Shown here: one piece after another, positions 1 through 12,816 of the stretch | Numbering within the stretch: position 1 is the stretch's first letter | Layout of the letters: the number at the start of each line of letters is the position of its first letter | DNA from: Cryptomeria japonica | Lineage: Eukaryota; Streptophyta; Pinopsida; Cupressales; Cupressaceae | Reading direction: 5' to 3' | DNA length: 62,000 nt | Assembly (NCBI RefSeq): GCF_030272615.1 | Contig: NC_081414.1 | Coordinates: forward strand, 305,309,164-305,371,163 | Made by a program: the position numbers and the translations under genes | The notes under the pieces: model-generated | Database searches by the model: none | Told to the model about the DNA's origin: nothing | The model's input: the letters and a program-made list of their open reading frames with translations, nothing else

Positions 1-858
1 GTAATTCATCAAATTGAAAATGTGAGATCATAGATGACCTTTTTCTTTCTGTCAGACCCAAATATTGAATCAAACACATCAAGTTTCCAGGCCATCTTGA
101 GGGAAAGGATCTTATCTATTAGGATCTATTAGAGTCAAAATGGAACTTCCTTAAAATAATAAAACTTGATCATGATGAAATGAGCTCCAAAGAACCAATC
201 ACATGGAATCTTATAATTTGTGAGCCACTCTTTCTACCTATTAGTTATCCTAATTGTAATATCTTCTGGGATTAATTCTATCAAGGTAGGATCTAAAAAG
301 AATTTTGAAAATTCATAATAATCTTGTGTTGCTAAAAGTATGTGGGTCCATATAGATACAAGGACAACTATATGTAGGTATGAGGAAATCTCTATTATAG
401 CCAAATTGATAGACTGCTAGAGGAAAATTGCATTCTGAAAAAGAATTAAATGTAACAAAAAATATTGGTACCTAAAAGTTCCTCCATTCTTAAATTTTTT
501 CAACTGACAATGGATGCTATCTATAATGAGTTTTACAAAATCCACAATGTAAGACTTTTCTCTCTTGGTAGTCTTCAAATGGAAAGCCACATCTAACTAG
601 AACTCATTTACATTTGTGTCATTATCAAGCCCAAAAAATCAAAGCCAACATAGAAAGTGCATCCTGCACAACTCCAAAACTTGATAAAGAAATAGGCAAC
701 GGAGGCAACTCAATATTCATCGGATCTAGTTGATGTGTTGAATTTTGAATCTTTAGATTATTAATCCTCATATCTAAAACTACTTACAATTTCTTAATAG
801 AACAAAAATCTACATTTTTATAAGGAATCTGAAGCATCTCCGTCATTGATGTAGCTGC
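1..858. other. No gene recognised
   Basis: AT-rich sequence with no open frame that reads like a protein in any phase. It flanks an LTR remnant starting at 859. No primer-binding or polypurine tract is visible next to that LTR, so this stretch is more likely old flank than the inside of an element. Confidence 0.5.
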
Positions 859-1207
859 TGTCACAAAAGTTTGCACCCTTGTCTGAGTTATTAAATCAGA
901 CAACCTTGTGAAACATGGAAACAACCTCAAAGTGTGGGACCTTTTCTAGGTGATGTTAATTATTTAAAGAAGGATGATTTCCTCTCTAATCAGGGTGCAG
1001 TGTTGAACCAACCCAACACTTCAAATTTAATCTTTACTCCTATTCTAACAGCTTGTGAAGAAAAGGGAGAAGGAATGCATAAAATAAAGATAGGTGATGC
1101 ACCAAGATTAGAATTTGTCTTCCCATACCTATGACTACACAAGACACCAATGAAAATCACCTAAAAATATGGAAGTTTCTATTCTAATTAGCTCCTAAAG
1201 ATACATG
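859..1207 (-). repeat. LTR remnant of the element D family
   Basis: Begins TGTCACAAAAGTTTGCACC, closely matching the two LTR starts of element D at 51374 and 56080. The match then becomes patchy but keeps landmarks in the same order, such as the AACCTTGTGAAA, CCAACCCAACAC and CTATGACTACACA blocks. It is cut at 1207 by a solo LTR and seems to resume at 3749-3780 (an AAAAGGTTAGA block like 51711-51725), where a copia element cuts it again. The assignment rests on visual alignment; the continuation is inference. Confidence 0.6.
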
Positions 1208-3743
1208 CGTAGAACACAAGATGCCACTGAGAGGGGGGGGGGGGTGAATCAGTGGTTTCCAATCTTAACCCTTTTAATCCTAAATGTGAGTACCGGTTAA
1301 CATATCAAAGACCAAGAGGAAATAATGGTGAGATAGGGGAAGACCAAAATTCAAGAACACACAAGAGGCACATCACATAACACCATATATACAAGGAAAA
1401 CGCAATATGGGAAAAACCTCGATGAGAAATGTTGCTGGAGTCTATTGCTCCAATCCAGCCTCACAATAAACACTATATTAGAAAGTTTAGGGAACCAGCC
1501 CAAGGAGCACCAACCCCTAGTAATCTAGGGCACCAACCCAATGAGCACCAACCCCTACACCGAGCTCCAACTCAGTGATCACAATGATTAAAAATAATAC
1601 AATAGTTATTACCCGGTTACAAATGAATTCTATAACCTATCATTATCAAATCACTCTACCGGTTTAGCTCTTCTCAATTGATCTTGCTCTGCTCTATTCT
1701 CTTCCAGTTCTCTACTCACATTTATCCTGCTCTCCTTCACTCTTTTCTGCAACCTTACCGGTTGAGTCCTCTTTCTATTGCTTTGCCTCTTCTCTGCTGA
1801 TTCACTTTTCTTTGATCTCTACCAGTTCTCTTCTTACCAGTCAATCCCTACTCTATTTTTGCCTTGCCAGATCTTCACTGACACTCCCTCTTCATCACTT
1901 CTCTCACTTCTTCCTTCTTACTGGTTGGAAACAACTAGCTGGATGATCTGTTAGTTTCTATGACAACTCACTGGTCATTTTAACCTCACCGGTTAAACCC
2001 CTCTTAAGCCCTCTTGCCAATTGCACCTCCACACACTCTCAGTCATTTATGATCTTCCACATATTACACTTGGAATGAACCACTGATACACTCTTCTTCT
2101 CCTCTATGCAGCCTGCAACATCAAATCATTTGGCAACATCAATCACTTGGGTCTTTGGTCGACATATTTATCTTTGAGCTTTCTCTTAAAGGTGGACATT
2201 CAAACTTGGCACGCTAGGGTTTCTTCATAGACCACAAGGCATACCAAATTCAATTAGAACTGGTCTAATATGGTTTCAGGGATGGACATCATGCAACAGA
2301 TAAGATAAAATGGCTATCTTTTCTTCTAATACACGTATACTAAATATGACAACCTGCAACCTATTTGTCGGCCATGATTTTTGGTCAATCACCATAAATG
2401 ACCTCGTGGTTGTCTTCACCAAATTAGATCTATATCTACACAACTTACATCGATCATCACAACACATACCTCCATCTTTTAGTGTGCCTCGAGCCGCAAA
2501 CTCCTGCACTCTACCTGTGATTTACGCAGTCAACATTAATGTGGACCAACTCACCAACTACCTCACTGACACACCATTTATCCTCCACTGTACGTATGCC
2601 ACCTATGTCCTACGTGTCATCATCATTGGTATCCACTTCTTCTCAAGCCACTGTGTCGGTTTAATCTTAGTCACTGACCAAGATACTACTGGCGTTCATC
2701 TACCGGTTCAACTTCCCTGTCGTTTATACATTAACCGATCAACCTTCATGCCATCTCTTCTCTACTTTTCCAGCTAGATCACATTTTCTTGGTCACCAAA
2801 GTCAGACACATATCCATCTAATAGGAGCTTTCCACCTTTCCACCTTTGCCTCTTTGGTCTCTTGTCGGTCGACATCCTTACCGGTTAACTGCACTTTTGC
2901 CTGCATACCAATAACATCCTTGATGACTCCATGCCATAAATCTCCATTTGCATCCTGGTAACTTCATGTCTACAACTGCTAGGCCATTCCTTGTCCTTCA
3001 TTAGCCTGAACATCATCTCAATCTGTTTGCCAAGAAGGAAAACTCATCATGTCTTATTCTTCCTCTTCCTGTCCTGATAGCACATCATACTTTCCCTTGC
3101 TGATCCAGTGAACATCTTTGATTTCACATGCTTGAGGCATTGTTATGTTTCACTTTTTTCATCTGGTGTGTGCCTTCAACCACCTGCCTTATATCTCTTG
3201 ACTATCTTATCTCAGAGGGTTATGGTACATTCCATGCATATTGTGAGATAAGGTAAGTATTACCACTTACTGGCAGAAGTGGATCTTTGTTACTTGCTGA
3301 CAATCTTCTAATGAGAATCGGTTGACATTACATTGCTCAGTCTTCTTCAAAAATTGCACAAACATGACTTCCTTGTTCGAGTATACACATATTCAACCAA
3401 ACATGTCTTCCTTGCTATCTTGAGGAAGCACACTTTCTGTCAGTCTTCTCTTCATCTAGTGGGAGTCCTATTGATTGTCATCAAATTGCATACCGGTTGC
3501 CTGCACTTTCTCCATTTCCTTAACCTTGCTTCCTTACCGATCGCATGCTTACCAATTGGCAACAACACACTACCAAATCATCACTCACCGGTTGGCATTT
3601 CCATAATGCCCACTATCTCCAATTATTATTCACTGGTCAATCATCAACTTATGTATCCAACACTAACTTGTATACCGATGAATCCAATGACCGGTTGACA
3701 TCCCATAGTTACAGGTGACATCAATGACAAAACAATGCCAAAA
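1208..3743 (-). mobile_element. Solo LTR, copia family of element E, TSD ACATG
   Basis: A single LTR of about 2.5 kb in minus orientation, flanked by ACATG at 1203-1207 and 3744-3748. It shares landmarks with the LTR of element E at 47832: a GAACACAA block near the start, the CACTGAGAGG plus G-run block at about 1231, and the pair 'gaggaaaac...gaaaaacctcg'. It ends in 'gacatcaatgacaa...aatgcca' just as E does. Its ends are now CG and AA rather than TG and CA, which fits one substitution at each end. There is no internal region, so it most likely formed by LTR-LTR recombination. It carries nine exact ACCGGTT heptamers. Confidence 0.75.
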
Positions 3744-3780
3744 ACATGAAAAGGTTAGAACTGAATAATATGGTGGAAGG

Positions 3781-5028
3781 TGTTAGTAGCAATCAAGAAG
3801 AAATACTGAGAGGGGGTCACTAGATCTCAACAAATTAAACTTCAAAACATAAATTGATAAATTGTAGCAATAATAGATAAGCAAATTAACAACACAACAA
3901 ACAACACCAAGATTTTGATGTGGAAAACTTGGTTAAGGGAAAAAACACGGTGGGAACCTACCCACAGTAAGATGATACTCTACAGTAGTATGTGTAATTA
4001 TTACAATCAGGAATGCACATGCATTCAAGAAAATTGCCTAGAGCTCACTACTCAAAAGATATGTGCCCAGAAGGCTACAAGCCTCAGGGAAGTGTCATTG
4101 ACTTACAATATGATTCAGACTAGAATCTGAAAGGATCAAACTACAATGATAGCATCTACAAATGCCTGATGACAGTTCTAGTTAAGCACAATTGTCTGCT
4201 CGGCAACACAAAACACACCTCAACACTTCCCTGAATTATATATACTTGTTCTCATACTCATCTCTCTTTGATAATAAAGACACAATACCGACACCTAAAT
4301 TACATAAACATCTCACCTATATATACAAATCATCAACCTTGATAACAAGGCCAGCTATACCCTCAACCCTCAACCCTCAACTCACAATTACAAAAATTAC
4401 ATTGCATGATACAAAGATCAACCACAAGACCAATATTATTATTTACATTACATAGAATGGACCTACTTCAAATTCCCAAATGATTACATCCATTGTAAAT
4501 CCCGCCAAGGTCAACCGCAACATGCTACACCACCAGAAATACTGCATAACATGCAAATCATCACCGGTTCATAAAAATCACCAAAAACTCAAACAAGGAT
4601 CAATGCAGATCACCAAAAAAAATAGGACATGATTAGGAAACACCAACACGTACGTTAGAATCATTCAGAATAGTTGCACCAACACCTCTTTTCAAATCTT
4701 CATCAGTCAACATCTCAAAGCTCAAGAACACAACCAATCAGCAACTGCCACAAGGAAAGATAACTTGCAAAGACCAAATCATAAACCATTTAAAATGAAG
4801 ATACACAGGATCATCCCAAACAATAATCCAAAGTCTCAACACAAGATTTGATCACACTAGAATATACTGGAGGAAATATCAGATTCTGCAAAGCAGTGAT
4901 CAACAAAACCAGATCAAAAACTCTTCCCAAACTCACCAGAATAAATCATAGGAATATGTTGACATCAAGGACAACAAAATATGCAACAATGAACAACCAA
5001 ATCCAACAATCTCCCCAATAATCCAACA
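3781..5028 (-). repeat. 3' LTR of copia-1
   Basis: Starts TGTTAGTAGC and ends TCCAACA on the plus strand, and pairs with 9578-10852. The two copies differ by scattered substitutions and small gaps, clearly more than the LTRs of element C, so the insertion is old. A TATATATA promoter-like tract lies at about 4234-4243 on the minus strand. Confidence 0.9.
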
Positions 5029-5240
5029 ATCTCCCCCTTTGGCATTGATGGCAACATATGAATGTGAAAAACAATCAATGCAAAGAAAGAAGATATCACC
5101 AACAAACTCCCCCTAAGATCAAGATAGATAAAGTAGTTTTTCACATGATTTATCTCCCACTTTGACAAAAATGCCAAAGATCTCCAAAATAGAAAATCAA
5201 ACTCTCTCCCAAAACATAATCATGAATCTCTCCCCTTGGG
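5029..5240 (-). other. Polypurine tract and repeated purine tracts of copia-1
   Basis: Directly inside the 3' LTR the minus strand reads AAAGGGGGAGAT (5029-5040), the usual plus-strand primer tract. Two more G-runs of the same type follow inward, at about 5107-5117 (AGGGGGAG) and about 5229-5237 (AAGGGGAG). Repeated purine tracts in this place are a known trait of some plant copia lineages. Confidence 0.75.
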
Positions 5241-5350
5241 ATACACAACCAAAGCAACAAACTACTCCAGTAGAGGAGCAACACCAACTCATTAATCCAG
5301 ATAAAAGAATAAGGCTCTGAATTCCACTAGATCGATGCAACTCAATGCAT

Positions 5351-5833
5351 CTAATGCTCATCAGGAGGGGTGGATACCCCTAACTTGTCTCTCAAATAGA
5401 CAAATGTATTTGCAGGCAAAGGCTTAGTAAAAATATCAGCAATTTGTTCCTTTGTAGATACATATTCCAGCTTCACCTTTTGTTCACTGACTTTCTCTCT
5501 CAAGTAATTATATTTGATTGATATATGCCTAGTATTTGAATGTTGCACTGGATTCTTAGACATGTTTATAGCACTGGAATTATCATAGTATACAACAATA
5601 GGCTCATCATAAATAACTCTGATATCTTTCAACATTTGCTTCATCCAAACTATCTGAGTGAAATTACTAGCAACAACAATGTACTCAGCTTCAACAGTAG
5701 ATAAAGATATTGAATCTTGTTTCTTGCTAGCCCATGCAACCAACTTCTTACCTAAAAAGAATGCTCCACTGGTAGTAATCTTCCAGTCATCAATATCACC
5801 AGCCCAATTGACATCAATGTAAGCACACAACAT
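5351..5833 (-). pseudogene. copia-1 RNase H domain and pol C-terminus
   Basis: An open stretch of 160 codons with the copia RNase H landmarks. YIDVNWAGDIDD matches the first catalytic Asp block, LSTVEAEYI holds the catalytic Glu, and VYYDNSSAINMSKNP holds the next Asp. It ends with the usual ADIFTKPLP block near the pol stop. The enzyme would remove the RNA strand of the cDNA hybrid inside the particle. This domain is better kept than the rest of the element. Confidence 0.9.
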
Positions 5834-5854
5834 GAAATCATCATTCTTTGGATA

Positions 5855-6900
5855 CTATAAACCATAATCCTCAGTTACCTTTAGATATCTGAATATTCTT
5901 TTAACAGTAGTGACATGAATTTCCTTTGGATCAACTTGATATCTAGCAGCCATACACACAACATGCATAATATTAGGCCTAGTCCGAGTAAGATATAACA
6001 GTCCACCAACCATAGATTTGTACAAACTCTGATTAGCTTTAGGAGATTCATCATTTTTAGACAATTTACAATCAGTCACCATAGGAGTTCCAACCGGTTT
6101 GGAATCATCTAGTCCAAAATTCTTCAGCAATTCCTTCACATACTTAGTTTGAGATATGAAGATACGTTTTCCTGTCCGTGCAATCTGCAAACCTAAGACA
6201 AAATTTCATCTCACCAATCATAGACATCTCAAATTCTTTTTGCATATCACCGACAAACTTCATACTCATATCATCATCACCACCAAAGATAATTTCATCA
6301 ACAAAGCCTTTGACAATCAAAATGTTATCATTTTCAATCTTAAAGTATAGATTACTATCAATAGCACCTTTGATAATTCCCAATTTTAGCAAGTATATGT
6401 CTAATCTAGCATACTAGGCTCTAGGGGCTTGTCTCAATCCATAATTTACTTTCTTCAACTTACATACCATGTCTCCATCATTTGACAATGAAAATCCATC
6501 AGGCTATTCAATGTAAACTTCTTCTAGATCACCATTCAAAAATGTAGATTTGACATCCATTTGATATACCTTGAAATCTTTATAAGCAACATAAGCAAGC
6601 AACAATCCAACAACTTCAATTCTGGTAACTGAAGAAAAAGTTTCTTCATAATCAATTCCTTCTTGCTGTGAATAACCTTTGCAGACTAGTCTGGCTTTAT
6701 TTCTGACTACTTCATTGACTTCATTCAATTTGTTCCTAAAATCCCATTTAGTACCAATAACAATTTTATCCTTAGGTCTAGGAACAAGTTCCCAAGTATT
6801 GTTCTTTTCAATCTGATCTAACTCTTCTTCCATGTCTCTTATCTAGTTATCATCTTTACAGGCTTCAACAAAATCTTTAGGTTCAACTTTAGAAATCAAA
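5855..6900 (-). pseudogene. copia-1 reverse transcriptase (RVT_2), inactive
   Basis: Three minus-strand pieces (6833-6504, 6392-6144, 6190-5855) give the copia reverse transcriptase in order: WELVPRP and GTKWDFRNK at the N-terminus, [39 protein letters not shown], then KFVGDMQKEFEMS and SKPVGTPMV. The catalytic box normally reads YVDD; here it reads FVDE, so one metal-binding Asp is lost. A stop replaces the Trp of the APRAWYARLD block near 6416, and another stop and a frame change follow. It would have copied element RNA into cDNA; this copy cannot. Confidence 0.9.
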
Positions 6901-7289
6901 CATATTTTGTTCTGCAACTAATCTTCTTCTAGTCATCATACCTTTATTCTTGTCATCAACAATCTGATTCTCAGAATGATTCAATCTTAGATACCTTGGA
7001 GTATTCTGATTGGTTTGATCTTCAGGTTCTTGCACATCATCTCCAACAGCAACAACATCTAGATTAACAGTCTATAGGAGATCATTTTGCTTAGGCTCTT
7101 CATGCTGAATAGGAGCTAAAACAACATGTTGACCTTCATCATAAGCTCTAATCTCCTTCCCAAGGTTTTCATCCACCTTCAAATTTTCACTCTCAACTAT
7201 CTTTCTTAGTCTCTTATTATAGAATAGGTAGGCTTTTCTATTTGTAAAATATCCCCAAAAGATAGCTTGATCACTTCCAGCATCACAAT

Positions 7290-8050
7290 ATCTTCATCTC
7301 TCTTGATATAGCATTTTCTACCAAAAAATTTGAAGTATTTCACAGTAGGAACCTGACCAAACCAAAGCTCATAAGGGGTCTTACTAGTATCACCTTTGAT
7401 ATGAACTTTATTGAATGTATAGATTGCAGTGCTAATAGCTTCTCTCTAGTAGACCTTTGAAACATTTCCTTCAATCAAAATGGTTCTTGCAACATCTAAA
7501 ATAATATCATTCTTCCTTTAAACAATCCCAATCTGCTGCGGGGTCCTAGGACCAGATAGCTGTCTTTTGATTCCATTCATCTCATAGAAAGAACTAGACT
7601 CACTGAAATAGTATTCTCCACTTCTATTAGATATCAAACACTTCAACTTCAATGCAGACTCAGTTTCAACTTTAGCTTTGAATATCTTGAATTTCTCAAA
7701 TGCTTTTGATTTTTCCTTCAAAAAGACAACCCACCTCATTTTGGAATAATCATCAATTAGTAGCATAAAGTATCTATCACCCTGCACACTTCTAACATTT
7801 GTAGGTCTACATAGGTTAGTATGCACAAGATCTAATAATCCATCTAATGTACACCATTTAATCTTGAAAGAAATCCTTGTTTTCTTACCCAACTAACATT
7901 CCTTACATACTAGATTAATAGGTTTAACAATCTTAGGCAGATCCCTAACAACTTGTGTAGAATTGATCTTGATCAATGAAACAAAGTTTACATAACACAT
8001 TCTTCTATGCCACAACCAACTCTCATCTATCTTATCAATCAAATAACTTT
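7290..8050 (-). pseudogene. copia-1 integrase, degenerate
   Basis: The N-terminal zinc-binding block reads SWLWHRRMCYVNF followed by VCKEC; the second His of the HHCC set is Tyr (a C to T change). The catalytic core follows with LLDLVHTNLC, GDRYFMLLIDDYSKM and KCLISNRSGEYYF. The second catalytic Asp of the usual RxDxGGE block is replaced. PRTPQQIG follows, and further down a degraded tail runs to about 7290. It would have inserted the cDNA into the genome. Two key sites are lost, so it is inactive. Confidence 0.85.
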
Positions 8051-8059
8051 TATCACTAG

Positions 8060-8640
8060 CATTCAAATAAAAAATGTTACCTTTAGTCTTAGTTCCAGAT
8101 GCAATCTCTATACCAGGGGCATTCAAGATCTTGCATTTATCATCTTTGAATTGTAGATCTAACCCTTATCAACCATCTGTCCAACACTCAAAAGATTATG
8201 CTTCAACATACAAGACATCATCAATGTTATGCTTTCCATCAAAAGAAATAGAACCTCTCTCACGGATAACATAGGCTTTGTCATCACCAAATCTAACTAT
8301 TCCACCATCATACCTTTCTATGCTTACAAATTTTCTTTTATCACTGGTCATATGATGTGAACAACCACTGTCAATCACCCATTCACCTTTTTCTTCTACC
8401 TTTGCAGCCAAATATTTCTCCTCAACATAACAACTAGTGGACTCAATAGGCACAGGTCCATCTTTTTTAATGAAAATAAACACAATTTCATCTCCTTCTG
8501 ATTCATCATTTATAACATCTTCATCTACAACATTATAATAGTTCTTCTGGTTCCTAAACTTTCGGTTAGACTTATAAGGCTTATCATGCTTCTCATATCT
8601 ATCATTCCTATCAAACTTATCAAACTTACCATGTCTATCA
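8060..8640 (-). pseudogene. copia-1 aspartic protease region
   Basis: The frame reading GEWVIDSGCSHHMTSDK has an intact D-S-G protease triad (about 8364-8372), followed by IVRFGDDKAYVIRERG and SFDGKHNIDDVLYVE, the usual copia pattern. The frame breaks near 8196 and resumes as the NAPGIEIASGTKTKGNIFYLN linker before integrase. The protease would cut the gag-pol polyprotein. Element F has the same block but with the triad changed. Confidence 0.88.
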
Positions 8641-9521
8641 TACTTAGTCATTCTTTTCGGATATCTAGAAGAAAAATGTCCTATCTTATTACAAGAAAAA
8701 CATTTCAGAGGCAACTTTCCATCATACTTACCAACACCTTTATGCAATCTCTGGGAAATCAATGCATCGAGCTCATCAAGCTCTCTTTCTTTCTCTACAA
8801 TATCTCTTCTTTCTCTTTCATATCTAGATATCCTACACTCATTAGGATCATATTTCTTCTTATCGAATATAGATACTAATGCTTTGAATGTTGTCTTAGA
8901 CTTACCATGTGATTCTCCAAATTCGGCCAGCTAAAATATAGCAAGTTTTCCAACCAACACATCTCTTGTCACTGTAGTAACACTCAGGATCTCATCAATA
9001 GTGACAACCTTATGTTTATAAGCAGGAGGAAAATATCTTAGCACCTTAGCAACAATCTCATCTTTTTCAATATTTCCTTCGACAGATTTGATACCAAGGA
9101 CAAGCTCATTCACCTTATCCATGTATGAATGTATGTTCTCATCATCTCCAATCTTCAATGTCTCATACTTTCCTTTTAAACTCTACAACTTAGCAACTTT
9201 AACCTGACTATCACCTTCATACAAGATTTAAAGCTTCACCCAGATCTCATGTGCAATCTAAAGTTCCATAAAATTCATCATTTCATAATCAGTTAGGGCA
9301 CTAAGCATTGATTTATTCTCTCTGATGTTATATTCAGCTTCCTTAACTTCATTAGGAGTGGATGGTCCATTCTAAGGAACAACATAGGCATTCTTAGTAA
9401 TCTTCTAATAATCTTCTCCAAGACATTTCAAATGCACCTCCATCTATCTCTTCCACACAGTAAAGTTGCTTCCATCAAACCTCAGATTGTCCTTCTTAAA
9501 AAGAATACCTTGAGCTACCAT
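8641..9521 (-). pseudogene. copia-1 gag with zinc knuckle
   Basis: Starts at ATG 9521-9519 (MVAQGILFKKD), about 40 bases inside the primer site, with a gag UBN2-like head (FDGSNFTVWKR then a stop where F-like copies allow Gln, then MEVHLKCLGE). A clean piece at 9158-8931 carries the KVNELVLGIKS and PPAYKHKV blocks. The knuckle at about 8652-8699 reads CFSCNKIGHFSSRY, so the last Cys of the CX2CX4HX4C motif is Tyr. A run rich in Lys, Asp, Arg and Tyr follows. It would form the particle shell and bind RNA. Confidence 0.85.
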
Positions 9522-9563
9522 CCCAGATCTCCTCAAGTGATTAAGCTTCTACCGAAGGATCTA

Positions 9564-9575
9564 TCTCTGATACCA
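9564..9575 (-). other. copia-1 primer-binding site (initiator tRNA-Met)
   Basis: On the minus strand TGGTATCAGAGA lies two bases inside the 5' LTR. This matches the 3' end of initiator tRNA-Met, the usual primer for plant copia elements. Confidence 0.92.
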
Positions 9576-9577
9576 AT

Positions 9578-10852
9578 TGTTATTAGCAATCAAGAATAAA
9601 TACTGAGAGGGGGGGTGGGGTGAAATAGTCTTCATCGGATCTCAATAAATTAAACTTCAAAACATAAACTGATAAACTGCAACAATAACAAATAGTCAAA
9701 TTAATATAACAACACACAACACCATTTTGATGTGGAAAACCCGGTTAAGGGAAAAACCATGGTGGGAACCTACCTACAGTAAGATGATACTCTGCAGTAG
9801 TATGTGAAAATATTACAATGGGGAACACACATGCATTCAAGCACACTGCCTAGAGATCACTGCTCAAAAGATATATACTCGAAAGGCTATAAACCTCAAG
9901 GAATTCTCACTAACTTACAATATGATTCAGACTAGAATCCAGAAGGAATGAACTGCAATGATAGCATCTACAAATGCCTGATGACATTTATGGTTAAGCA
10001 TAGTTGTCTGCTCGGCAACACCAAACACACCTCAACACTTTGTTGAATGATATATCCTTGTTCGCACACTCATCTCTCTCTAATAATCCAGACACAATAC
10101 CAACACCTAAATTACATAAATATCTCACCTATATACAAATCATCAACCTTGATAACAAGGTCATCTATACCCTGAACCCTCAACTCACAATTACAAAAAT
10201 TACATTGCACGATACAAAGATCGACCACTGGACCAATATTATGATTTATTTTACATAGCATGGACCTAATTTAAATTCCCAAATGATTACATCCACCAGA
10301 AATCCCGCCAAGATGAACCACAACACGCTACACCACCAGAAATACTGCATAACACATAAATCATCACGGGTTCATAGAAACCACCAAAAAATCATAGAAT
10401 GATCAATGCGGATTGACAAAACAAATAGGACATGACTAGGAAACACTAACAAGCACGTTAGAATCATCCAAAATAGTTGCACCAACACCTCTTTTCAAAT
10501 CTTCATCGGTCAACGTCTCAAAGCTCAAGAACACAACCAATCAACAACTGTCGCGAGGAAAGATAACTTGTGGAACACCAAATTAGGAACCATCTGAAAT
10601 GAAGATACATAGGATCACCCCAAATAATAATCCAAAGTTTCAACACAATATTTTATCACACTAGAATATACTAGAGGAAATACCGGATTCTGCAAAGTAG
10701 TGATCAGCAAAACCAAACTACAAAATCGGATAAAAAACTCTTCCCAAACTCACTAAAATAACTCATAGGAATATTTTGACATCAATGACAACAACATATC
10801 CTAGCAGCAACAATGAACAACCAAATCCAACAATCTCCCCAATAATCCAACA
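9578..10852 (-). repeat. 5' LTR of copia-1
   Basis: Starts TGTTATTAGC and ends TCCAACA on the plus strand. Near the start it has the block ACTGAGAGGGGGGGTGGGGTGAA (9602-9624 region), which in the sense direction is the C-run block close to the LTR end that several families here share. Confidence 0.9.
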
Positions 10853-10857
10853 TAAGG

Positions 10858-12565
10858 AATGTTCGAAATTAACAAATAAAATCTATTAGGGACATTAACA
10901 CAATCACAAATAGGCAAATAGAGAAAAATAAATATGAATACAACTTGGAAAGATAGCATGCACAAGGTGTTTGAATTAGAAAAGAGGTAAAACAAATAAT
11001 TTAATTAATATAAAGGAAAGGTGATATTATAGATACAAAAAACATAAGAATTCTATATGAAAATGAGGGGAAGAACCCTTTGGATATGTTACAAGATTTC
11101 CTTTATGGTTCAGGCATCTTAGGTTTTACATTGAGTGAAGAAAACTTAACCAAATTAGGGTTAGGCTATAGAAGAATAACATAACACATTAGATCAAGGA
11201 TATGATTGCTTACATACATATTGAGACTTCTTGAAGCTAAAGAAGATATGCAATGAATGCCATTGTGGTTGTGAAAGATGAAATCCTTGATTTCCTAGAG
11301 GGATTTGTGACTCTCATGATGATTTGATGTTTTTCGATGAGATAGAAGGTCATTTGCAATAATAAATGGGTATTGGGGTGCTTTAGGTTTCAGTTGTGCA
11401 TCCCGAGAAGAAGTTATGGCGCCATTATGAATATCTAATCTTCCTTGGAAGTGGTTGAAGTTCATAGGGAATTCAATTTCAACCTCCTCTGTCAGTTTCC
11501 ACCACCTAGCCATTGAAATTAACCTATGGCTCATGAGATTTAAACTTTGGCCATTGATAATCTCCTTTGAGGATGTTTGTTCCCCAACTGATTGCCCAAG
11601 TAACCCCTATGAGGTAACCAATTTCAATCAATAGGGACTTGGATTAGTGACCAAATTAATACCTAGGATTTGATCAAGGATAAGGTGCTAGTCACAATCC
11701 TCTTCACTTTAGAATCTGCTAAACCAAGGTGGGTGTACCTACATCAATACCCTTATAATCCTATTTTCCTTTTAGCATAGGTTTTGTAATAGATATATTC
11801 TTGGTATATGGAAATCAGGCGAATGTATGATTCCACCTTGATTTGGTTGTATCCCCAATTCATAAGCATTGATAACCTTAAGAATAGATAATTCTAACCC
11901 TAAAACATTAAAATTAAAACAAACATAAAATAAAATAACATGGAAATGAGAATATTTTGATTTTTTGATGTTATACTGAAGTTGTAAATCCAAGAGGCAT
12001 GATTGGTGCCTATCCTAGGGAAGATGGAGTCATGAATAAAATAGAATTATTGAAACAACTACAAATGTTCTCCTTGATTAATACCTTATATTAATCAGAC
12101 TGTGAAAATGAATTACAAGCTCTACTTATTATCCTAGAAATAATTCCATAAAATATTTGTGTTTGATCTAAGTATTTAATACTCTACTTTAGAAGAAACA
12201 AAAATCAAACACACATAAGCAACACTGTGCATAGACAAAATCAAAGAGGTCTTGATCATTGATTTCATAAGATTTTGAATACAAATATTGCAGTCAGACT
12301 AAAAATCATTGAGTTTTTATTTCAAGATGTTTTGATATTACACATGTTTCAATATGTCAACTATATTTATGAAGTAACATGTGAACTAAAATAAAGACTT
12401 CTCATACCGTTGACCTACATATTTACATAAAATTACATACCTACTAAGACTTGAGCTATATGACCTATGGACCACTAAAAAAAAAGAACTTATGTACCTC
12501 AAAAATAAGGCCTTGAATTCCCTTTTATATGACAAGGGAGAAACAAGCTTCGAGCCTTTTACAAA
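10858..12565. other. Unassigned AT-rich stretch
   Basis: No convincing gene. It may hold more of the element D-family LTR or leader that starts at 859 and is split by the copia-1 insertion, since the first few hundred bases look loosely like 51700-51960. A minus-strand open stretch at 11295-11534 has no family I recognise. Nothing else stands out. Confidence 0.4.
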
Positions 12566-12811
12566 GATAAGTGGTAGTGGGTAACAACCTGACACACTAG
12601 AGGACAAACAAATTTTTGGGTTGCTGACAAAACCAAACATTCTTTTTCTTTATTTGTAGGTGGTAGCTGTTGTTGATAATTTGAAGCCTTCTTTTTCTTC
12701 ACAACTTTTCTTATCAAGTTGGAGAAAAATTTATAGTCCTACAAACATATTAATGCTACCATACCAGAGAGTAGCTTACTTGTTAATCTTTCAAGATATA
12801 CCTTTAATGCT
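12566..12811 (-). pseudogene. Unrecognised fossil coding region, C-terminal piece
   Basis: The minus strand reads as a protein-like basic, Gln-rich segment (blocks KFFSNLIRKVVKKKKAS and NYQQQLPPTNKEKE), with one stop at a likely Gln. It abuts the solo LTR at 12817-14275. Taking out that LTR and its CAAAT duplication brings it next to the coding-like piece at 14281-15150. I do not recognise the family; function unknown. Confidence 0.4.
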
Positions 12812-12816
12812 CAAAT

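Larger units (their letters stand above)
3781..10852 (-). mobile_element. Complete degenerate Ty1/copia retrotransposon (copia-1)
   Basis: A 7.07-kb element read on the minus strand, with LTRs at 3781-5028 and 9578-10852, an initiator tRNA-Met primer site at 9564-9575 and purine tracts by the 3' LTR. The internal order is gag, zinc knuckle, protease, integrase, reverse transcriptase, RNase H, the copia order. Flanks read GAAGG (3776-3780) and TAAGG (10853-10857), a target duplication with one change. Many stops and key-residue losses mean it is dead. Element F at 56397 belongs to the same family: LTRs and proteins align along most of their length. Confidence 0.93.

Noticed and set aside
1239-1255. 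The long G run as a G-quadruplex or sequencing error of special interest
   Set aside because: It is the shared LTR C-run block, expanded here by slippage; no four separate G tracts of the needed layout are present.
2310-2777. A 155-codon plus-strand open frame
   Set aside because: It lies wholly inside a solo LTR, on the antisense strand, and its composition follows the LTR base content.
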